A stretch of 38,737 nucleotides of DNA from Brevibacterium sp. S111 (GTDB lineage Bacteria; Actinomycetota; Actinomycetes; Actinomycetales; Brevibacteriaceae), in contig NZ_RHFH01000022.1 of NCBI RefSeq assembly GCF_004745075.1, positions 1 through 38,737 on the forward strand, given 5' to 3'. The position numbers and the translations under genes are program-made. This document shows positions 33,779 through 38,737 of the stretch, in pieces. Positions within the stretch are counted from its first letter, which is position 1; every line of letters starts with the position of its first letter. Under the pieces are notes generated by a model that was not told the DNA's origin, did not search any database, and saw only the letters and a program-made list of their open reading frames with translations.

Positions 33779-34851
33779 GCACACGGATCGGCGTCGTCGG
33801 CCTCGGCCGGATCGGACGGATGCACGCTCGCAACATCGCGCAGGAAGACGGGGTCGACGAGCTCGTGCTCATCGGCCGCACCGCAGGCAAGCTCGAAGAC
33901 GCCAAAGCGCAGCTGCAGTCGGAGCTGGCCCCGGACGCGGGGCCGGACCTTCGAGGTGCTCACGCCCCCGCAGGTCCCGTCAACCGCCCGGTCATCAGCA
34001 CAGTGCTGCTCACCGAGGACTGGACCGACGGACTCGACGGTGTCATCATCGCCAGTTCGACGCACACCCACCCCGATCTCGCTCGGACAGCACTGACCGC
34101 TGGGGTCCCGGTTCTCGTCGAGAAGCCGATCGGACTCAAGCTCGAAGAGACCGCGGCCCTGTCCGCGGAGTTCGAAGCGCTCGACGTGCCCATCATGGTC
34201 GCCTACCACCGCAGGTACGACGAAGGGTTCCAGACCCTCAGAGAACGGATCCACAGCGGTGAGATGGGAACCATCCGAGTCATCCACTCGGCCGGACATG
34301 ATCACTTCCATGTCGATCCGGAATTCATCCCCACCTCGGGAGGGGTGTGGCGCGACCTGCTCATCCACGAGTTCGACACGATCCCCTGGCTCATGGGTGA
34401 GGCACCCGTATCGATCTTCGCCTCGGGCGGGGTGCTCGACGAGCAGGCCTATGCGGACAGCGGCGACCTGGATACGGCCACAGCCGTGATCACCTTCGAA
34501 TCGGGAGTGCAGGCGCTCATCAGCGGTGCCCGCAACATCGCCTCCGGCCAGGACGTCAACACCGTCGTCTACGGCAGCGATGCGGCGTTCGCAGCCGGCA
34601 TCGACTCACACTCGCCGGTCACCTCGACCGAACCGGGAGTCGCCCCACCGGAGTCGACCTACGCCGACTTCATCGAACGGTTCGAACCGGCCTTCAGACG
34701 CGAAGTCCGACATTTCCTGGCCGTCATCAACGGCGATGCCACCTCGCTGACCCTGCCGTCCGACGGCATCGTCGCAGCGAAATTGGCGTTGGCAGCCGAG
34801 GAATCGGTGCGGCGCGGCCGACCCGTCCGATTGGACGAAATCACCGCGTGA
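33775..34851 (+). CDS. Gfo/Idh/MocA family oxidoreductase, inositol dehydrogenase-like (second of three)
   Basis: A 358-residue dehydrogenase. The Rossmann loop GVVGLGRIGRMHARN is at about 6-20, catalytic Lys117 is in VEKPIG, and Asp194/His198 in WRDLLIHEFDTIPWL have the spacing of Bacillus IolG Asp172/His176. An insertion of about 25-30 residues (LAPDAGPDLRGAHAPAGPVNRP) lies between beta strands of the nucleotide domain. It probably acts on a cyclitol such as myo-, scyllo- or chiro-inositol. The ATG overlaps the previous stop. Confidence 0.9.
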   Translation: MSTRIGVVGLGRIGRMHARNIAQEDGVDELVLIGRTAGKLEDAKAQLQSELAPDAGPDLRGAHAPAGPVNRPVISTVLLTEDWTDGLDGVIIASSTHTHPDLARTALTAGVPVLVEKPIGLKLEETAALSAEFEALDVPIMVAYHRRYDEGFQTLRERIHSGEMGTIRVIHSAGHDHFHVDPEFIPTSGGVWRDLLIHEFDTIPWLMGEAPVSIFASGGVLDEQAYADSGDLDTATAVITFESGVQALISGARNIASGQDVNTVVYGSDAAFAAGIDSHSPVTSTEPGVAPPESTYADFIERFEPAFRREVRHFLAVINGDATSLTLPSDGIVAAKLALAAEESVRRGRPVRLDEITA

Positions 34852-34921
34852 GCGCTCAAGCCGCGACACCGCACAAACCCACATTGACTCAACGCGAATT
34901 TCGAACGAGGAGAGAAGTTCA

Positions 34922-35935
34922 ATGACGAATGAACAACTGCGCATCGGTCTCATCGGGACCGGCCGCATCGGCAAAGTCCATGCCGTCAACATCGCGGCAC
35001 TTCCCGAAACCACCCTGACCTGGGTGATCGACCCCTATGTCGCCGGAGCCGAAGCGATCGCTGAGGAAAACGGCGCCCGCGCAACAGGCGACCCCGACGA
35101 AGCCTTCGCTTCGGGTGAGCTCGATGCAGTGGTCATCGCCTCACCGACGTCGACCCACGCCGATCTCATCAAGAAGGCCATCGAAGCCGGAATCCCGGTG
35201 CTCTGCGAGAAGCCGATCGACCTCGACATCGCCCGCGTCGACGAACTGGCGCCACTGGTCGAGAATTCCGGCGTTCCCTTCGCCGTCGGTTTCAACCGCC
35301 GATTCGACCGTGACTTCTCACTCGCTCGAGAACGCCTCATCGCCGGTGAGGTCGGAGACCTCGAGCAGCTGTCGATCATCAGCCGCGACCCCGCCCCACC
35401 AAGCGTCGAGAACCTCCGGACGACCGGCGGCATGTTCCGAGACCAGACGATTCACGACTTCGATATGGCACGCTATTTCGCCCCTGACATCGTCGAGGTC
35501 TTCGCGACCGGCTCACAGCTGTTCGACGACGGAGCCAAGGAGACTTCCGACTTCGACACCGCGATGGTGACGATGAGGACCTCGACCGGGGTCCAGATCT
35601 CCATCACGAACTCACGGCACAGCGCGATCGGCTACGACCAGAGGATCGAGATCTTCGGCGGCCAGGGCATGCTCGAAGTCGGGAACGCGGGGACGAGTCT
35701 GGTCAGCTACTCGAACGCGACTGCGGTGAAGACCACCTCGCCCTATCAGCACTTCTTCCTCGAGCGATACTCCGACGCCTACGTCGAAGAGCTGCGCGAA
35801 TTCTGTCAGCTCGTCCGCGGAGAGGAGTCACGCTGCTCGTCCTTCGCTGATGGCCGAGCAGCGCTGATCCTGGCCAATGCGGCCCAGACATCCGCGGCAG
35901 AAGGACGGGTCGTCCAGGTCGATCTGACCGCCTGA
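34922..35935 (+). CDS. iolG: Inositol 2-dehydrogenase (third of three Gfo/Idh)
   Basis: A 337-residue IolG-type enzyme, closest of the three to classical inositol dehydrogenase in length and motifs. LIGTGRIGKVHAVN is at about 10-23, and catalytic Lys97 is in CEKPID (same number as in Bacillus IolG). GFNRRFDRDF and GGMFRDQTIHDFDMARY carry Asp174 and His178. It should oxidise myo-inositol to scyllo-inosose with NAD. A 70-nt gap with GAGGAG 9 nt before the ATG separates it from the previous gene; a TTGACT in that gap has no matching -10. The substrate is inferred from motifs and cluster context. Confidence 0.9.
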   Translation: MTNEQLRIGLIGTGRIGKVHAVNIAALPETTLTWVIDPYVAGAEAIAEENGARATGDPDEAFASGELDAVVIASPTSTHADLIKKAIEAGIPVLCEKPIDLDIARVDELAPLVENSGVPFAVGFNRRFDRDFSLARERLIAGEVGDLEQLSIISRDPAPPSVENLRTTGGMFRDQTIHDFDMARYFAPDIVEVFATGSQLFDDGAKETSDFDTAMVTMRTSTGVQISITNSRHSAIGYDQRIEIFGGQGMLEVGNAGTSLVSYSNATAVKTTSPYQHFFLERYSDAYVEELREFCQLVRGEESRCSSFADGRAALILANAAQTSAAEGRVVQVDLTA

Positions 35936-35956
35936 CCCTGAACCCAACCCAATGCG

Positions 35957-35987
35957 GCAACGCATATCAGAGTGCAACGATGCATAT
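35957..35987. promoter_or_regulatory. Direct repeat upstream of the sugar-porter gene
   Basis: GCAACGCATAT (35957-35967) and GCAACGATGCATAT (35974-35987) form an imperfect direct repeat in the 68-nt gap before the transporter. They could be binding sites for a second regulator, but they do not match the LacI operators. Confidence 0.3.
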
Positions 35988-36003
35988 TTGTTAGGAGACC
36001 ATC

Positions 36004-37476
36004 GTGGTTGCCAATTCAACAGAGTCACCAATCGTCAAAGACTCAGCACTGCCGGTGATGCCCAAGACCGGAGCCCATCGCAAACGGATAGGACTCATCT
36101 CTATCGTTGCCTGCTTCGGAGGGCTCCTGTTCGGCTATGACACCGGTGTCATCAACGGGGCGCTGCGCCCCATGTCCGAAGAACTCGGACTGACTGCAGT
36201 CAGCGAAGGTGTCGTGACGAGTTCGCTCGTCTTCGCTGCCGCTGTCGGCGCCGTTTCCTGCGGCAAGATCTGCGACATGGTCGGACGACGTCGAACGATC
36301 ATAGTCCTGGCGATGTTGTTCTTCCTCGGCACGCTGGTTGCCGTCTTCGCCCCTAACGTGTCTGTGCTGGTCATCGGTCGGATCATGCTCGGCCTGGCCG
36401 TCGGCGGTGCCTCCATCGTCGTCCCGGTGTACCTGTCCGAACTCGCTCCACACGAAATCCGCGGATCCATCAGCGGACGAAACGAAGTCGCGATCGTCAG
36501 CGGACAGCTTGCCGCCTTCGTCGTCAATGCCATCATCGGCAACGTCTGGGGACATATCGACGGGATCTGGCGGGTCATGTTCGCCATCTGCGCAATACCC
36601 GCGGTCTGCCTGTTCATCGGCATGCTCCGGATGCCCGAATCGCCGAGGTGGCTGGTCGAACACAACCGCCACGACGAGGCTCTCGCTGTCCTGATGACGG
36701 TGCGCACCGAAGAGAGGGCACGTGCGGAGCTGGGATCCGTCGAAGAGGTGGCGGAAGCCTCAACCGGAGATCGTCGAGTCGGCTACCGGAAGTTCGTGTT
36801 CAACAAATGGCTGATCCGGATCGTGCTTGTCGGCATGGGCGTGGCGGTCTGCCAGCAGCTCACCGGAATCAACTCGATCATGTACTACGGGCAGATCGTC
36901 CTCATCCAGTCAGGGTTCGCCGCCAACGCCGCACTCATCGCGAACATCGCTCCCGGTGTCGTCGCTGTGTTGGGCGGACTCTTCGCCCTCTACATGATGG
37001 ACCGTGTCGACCGACGCACGACCTTCATCACCGGTCTGTCCCTGACGACGACCTTCCACCTGCTCATCGGTCTGTGCTCCAAGTTCATGTCCGAGGACAA
37101 CCCGCTGCGCGCATGGGTGATCCTCGCCCTCATCGTCGGATTCGTCGCCTCGATGCAGTCCTTCCTCAATGTCGCTGTGTGGGTCTGGCTGGCGGAGGTG
37201 TTCCCGCTGCCGATGCGCGGTGTGGGCATCGGAATCTCGCAGCTGTTCGGTTGGGGCATGAATGGTGCCATCGCTCTCGTGTTCCCATCGCTGGTGGCAG
37301 GGATCGGGATCTCCGGTGTCTTCTTCCTCTTCGCCGCAGTCGGAGTACTCGCCTTGATCTTCATTGCGACTCAGGTTCCCGAGACGCGGGGAATATCGTT
37401 GGAGAAGATGGAAGAGGGCATCGAATCGGGCCTGGCATACCGCTTCGGGGCATGGAAGAAGCTGCGTGACGAATGA
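36004..37476 (+). CDS. Sugar porter family MFS transporter, probable inositol importer
   Basis: A 490-residue, 12-TM MFS carrier of the sugar porter family. Typical motifs are GLLFGYDTGVINGAL in TM1, DMVGRRR after TM2, PVYLSELAPHEIRG, PESPRWLVEHNR in the central loop, QQLTGINSIMYYG in TM7 and PETRGISLEKME at the C-terminus. Such carriers include IolT inositol:proton symporters. It starts at GTG (36004), 6 nt after TAGGAG. Its place after iolG makes inositol or a related cyclitol the likely substrate. Confidence 0.9.
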   Translation: MVANSTESPIVKDSALPVMPKTGAHRKRIGLISIVACFGGLLFGYDTGVINGALRPMSEELGLTAVSEGVVTSSLVFAAAVGAVSCGKICDMVGRRRTIIVLAMLFFLGTLVAVFAPNVSVLVIGRIMLGLAVGGASIVVPVYLSELAPHEIRGSISGRNEVAIVSGQLAAFVVNAIIGNVWGHIDGIWRVMFAICAIPAVCLFIGMLRMPESPRWLVEHNRHDEALAVLMTVRTEERARAELGSVEEVAEASTGDRRVGYRKFVFNKWLIRIVLVGMGVAVCQQLTGINSIMYYGQIVLIQSGFAANAALIANIAPGVVAVLGGLFALYMMDRVDRRTTFITGLSLTTTFHLLIGLCSKFMSEDNPLRAWVILALIVGFVASMQSFLNVAVWVWLAEVFPLPMRGVGIGISQLFGWGMNGAIALVFPSLVAGIGISGVFFLFAAVGVLALIFIATQVPETRGISLEKMEEGIESGLAYRFGAWKKLRDE

Positions 37477-38321
37477 TGATCGAACCGGAACTGATAGCCA
37501 CCTGCTGGACCAGCGCCGGCGACGCGGCTCCGATGCGCAGCAGCGAGCGGAGCCCGCTGGATCCGATCGAGCGGGTTCGTCAGATCGCCGCGACCGGCTG
37601 GATGGGGCTCGGCTTCGTCCTCGATGACCTGCGAGCCATCCGGGACACCATCGGCTACGACACTCTTGCCGACGAGATCACCGGATCCGGCCTGCAGCAC
37701 GTCGAAGTCGAACTGTGCTCAGGATGGTGGAAGCACCCGAGCGAAGGTTGGCGCGGACACTGGGAAGAACTGCTCGAAGCCGCGCAGGCTCTCGACGCCG
37801 CCTTCATCAAGATCGGCACCGACAGCGCCCCCGCTCTCAAAGACGTCCGTCCTCTCGTCGCCCCTCTCAGGGACCTGGCAGAGGAAGCCGCCTCGTACGG
37901 GACCAAGGTCGCCCTCGAGCCTCTTCCCTTCGGCATGATCGCGTCGATGCCGCAGGGAGCCGAACTCATCTCCCAGGTCGACCACCCGGCGGCCGGTCTG
38001 ATCGTCGACTACTGGCACGTGTTCCGGGCAGGCACCTCTTTGGACGAGCTGCAGGCCTGCCTGACCACGGACATGGTCTTCGGTGTCGAACTCTGTGATG
38101 CCCAGGAAGACGTCGTCGGATCGCTCTTCGAAGACACTCGCGACAATCGTGAGCTCATCGGAGACGGAGTCCAGGACGTCGCCGGCTTCATCCAGGCACT
38201 GCGCAGCATCGGATACGAGGGACCGTGGGGAGTGGAGATCCTGTCGGCGGCTCATCGCCGCCGGAGCCTGTCCGAGGCTCTGGACGCGGCACGACTCAGT
38301 GCCCTCTCGGCATTCGCATGA
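37473..38321 (+). CDS. Sugar phosphate isomerase/epimerase (TIM barrel)
   Basis: A 282-residue TIM-barrel protein of the AP-endonuclease-2 family (PF01261), related to IolE/IolH/IolI. Likely metal ligands are in VEVELCSGWW, KVALEPLPFG, IVDYWHV and GVELCDAQ. It overlaps the MFS stop (ATGA) and ends the operon. It may isomerise inososes, like IolI, or another cyclitol-derived sugar. A second ATG at 37476 is equally possible as start. Confidence 0.82.
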   Translation: MMIEPELIATCWTSAGDAAPMRSSERSPLDPIERVRQIAATGWMGLGFVLDDLRAIRDTIGYDTLADEITGSGLQHVEVELCSGWWKHPSEGWRGHWEELLEAAQALDAAFIKIGTDSAPALKDVRPLVAPLRDLAEEAASYGTKVALEPLPFGMIASMPQGAELISQVDHPAAGLIVDYWHVFRAGTSLDELQACLTTDMVFGVELCDAQEDVVGSLFEDTRDNRELIGDGVQDVAGFIQALRSIGYEGPWGVEILSAAHRRRSLSEALDAARLSALSAFA

Positions 38322-38344
38322 ACGCGCCCATGCTCGAAGCCCAG

Positions 38345-38380
38345 CTTCCAGGAGCGCCGCTGTTTCAGGGCTCCTGGAAG
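38345..38380 (+). terminator. Hairpin ending the cyclitol operon
   Basis: Arms CTTCCAGGAGC and GCTCCTGGAAG (11 bp) with a 14-nt loop, 24 nt past the last stop codon. Followed by GCTGCCTGTTCC, no real T-tract. It likely separates the operon from the rRNA promoter downstream. Confidence 0.7.
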
Positions 38381-38440
38381 GCTGCCTGTTCCCCGGCAGT
38401 CCGTGTGGTGGGTGTCACGTGGGGAATGGCGGGTTTGGAT

Positions 38441-38470
38441 TTGCGTGGACGGGTTTGCCTGGTCTAGAGT
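38441..38470 (+). promoter_or_regulatory. Probable rRNA operon promoter
   Basis: TTGCGT (38441-38446), an 18-nt spacer, then TAGAGT (38465-38470), with TATATC just after. The form is that of actinobacterial stable-RNA promoters. Its position before the low-GC leader motif at 38651 supports the call. Confidence 0.55.
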
Positions 38471-38737
38471 TATATCTCGTTGCCCCGCCGGAAACACAGT
38501 CTGAAAGACAGGGTTTCCACCGGGCCTGACCAGGACAAACACGGTTTGTCACGGTGGTTGGGGATCGGGTGGGTGACGATAAATGAAACTGATGCCCCCA
38601 GTGAACACGCCCCTTTTTGTTGGGTTGTGGTGATGGGTGAGTGTTTGTGGTTTGAGAATCCAATAGCGTGTTTGTTTGAACAAGTTGTGATGCCAGAAAC
38701 ATTATTTTTCTGGTGAGACAATCACACGGTCGAACAG
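38471..38737 (+). other. Likely leader of an rRNA operon (16S gene just beyond the window)
   Basis: This non-coding stretch is much richer in T and A than the rest of the window. It has a hairpin GGAAAC...GTTTCC (38490-38518) with inner GTCT-GAA-AGAC, the TTTGAGAATCCAATAGCGTG element (38651-38670) typical of actinobacterial rRNA leaders and spacers, and CCAGAAA...TTTCTGG (38693-38713). Such sequences carry antitermination and RNase III processing signals. No 16S sequence is inside the window. The window edge may reflect an assembly break at the repeated rRNA operon. Confidence 0.6.

Noticed and set aside
1..38737. CRISPR arrays, insertion sequences or tRNA genes
   Set aside because: No regularly spaced repeats, transposase motifs or cloverleaf-like sequence were seen on reading.

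Overview
The window is about 38.7 kb of GC-rich DNA with strong third-position G/C bias, actinobacterial promoter shapes and many start codons placed 6-8 nt after a TAnnnT -10 box (leaderless style). Gene content (tripartite tricarboxylate transporter, BCCT carrier plus choline sulfatase, paired SMR pumps, oligopeptidase B, an inositol-type cluster) suggests an actinobacterium such as Brevibacterium or a relative. The genus is an inference. No mobile element, tRNA, CRISPR array or complete rRNA is visible.

Layout. 155-2371: a TetR regulator divergent from a 14-TM DHA2 drug exporter whose promoter is covered by a perfect 32-nt inverted repeat. 2423-5680 (minus): tctC-tctB-tctA, a solute-binding-protein-dependent carboxylate importer. 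5881-8142: oligopeptidase B. 8406-11311: lipoprotein, permease and ATPase of a TrpXYZ-type ABC importer, with a long stem-loop after the binding-protein gene. 11420-12797: a TetR regulator translationally coupled to two SMR subunits, under a perfect 26-nt operator. 12900-13031: a possible 43-aa leaderless ORF. 13213-16952: a BCCT carrier overlapping choline sulfatase. 17083-20419: a TIGR01777 epimerase-like protein, a membrane protein and a single-domain MetE-like methyltransferase. 20635-24975: a membrane protein, purL and trhO.

25035-38321 is the most interesting part: a LacI repressor divergent from a ten-gene run encoding a non-acylating aldehyde dehydrogenase, IolD, an HpcH/HpaI aldolase, a Gfo/Idh oxidoreductase, a D-2-hydroxyacid dehydrogenase, an IolE-like protein, two more Gfo/Idh proteins (one a clear IolG), a sugar-porter MFS and a TIM-barrel isomerase. 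The upper inositol steps (uptake, IolG, IolE, IolD) are present. IolB, IolC, IolJ and MmsA, which normally finish the pathway, are not. In their place are enzymes that could chemically form an oxidative, non-phosphorylated lower route ending in retro-aldol cleavage. A consensus-like promoter is followed immediately by paired LacI-type operators.

The last ~300 nt drop in GC, carry an rRNA-type promoter and a TTTGAGAA leader motif, and appear to be the leader of an rRNA operon whose 16S gene lies just outside the window.
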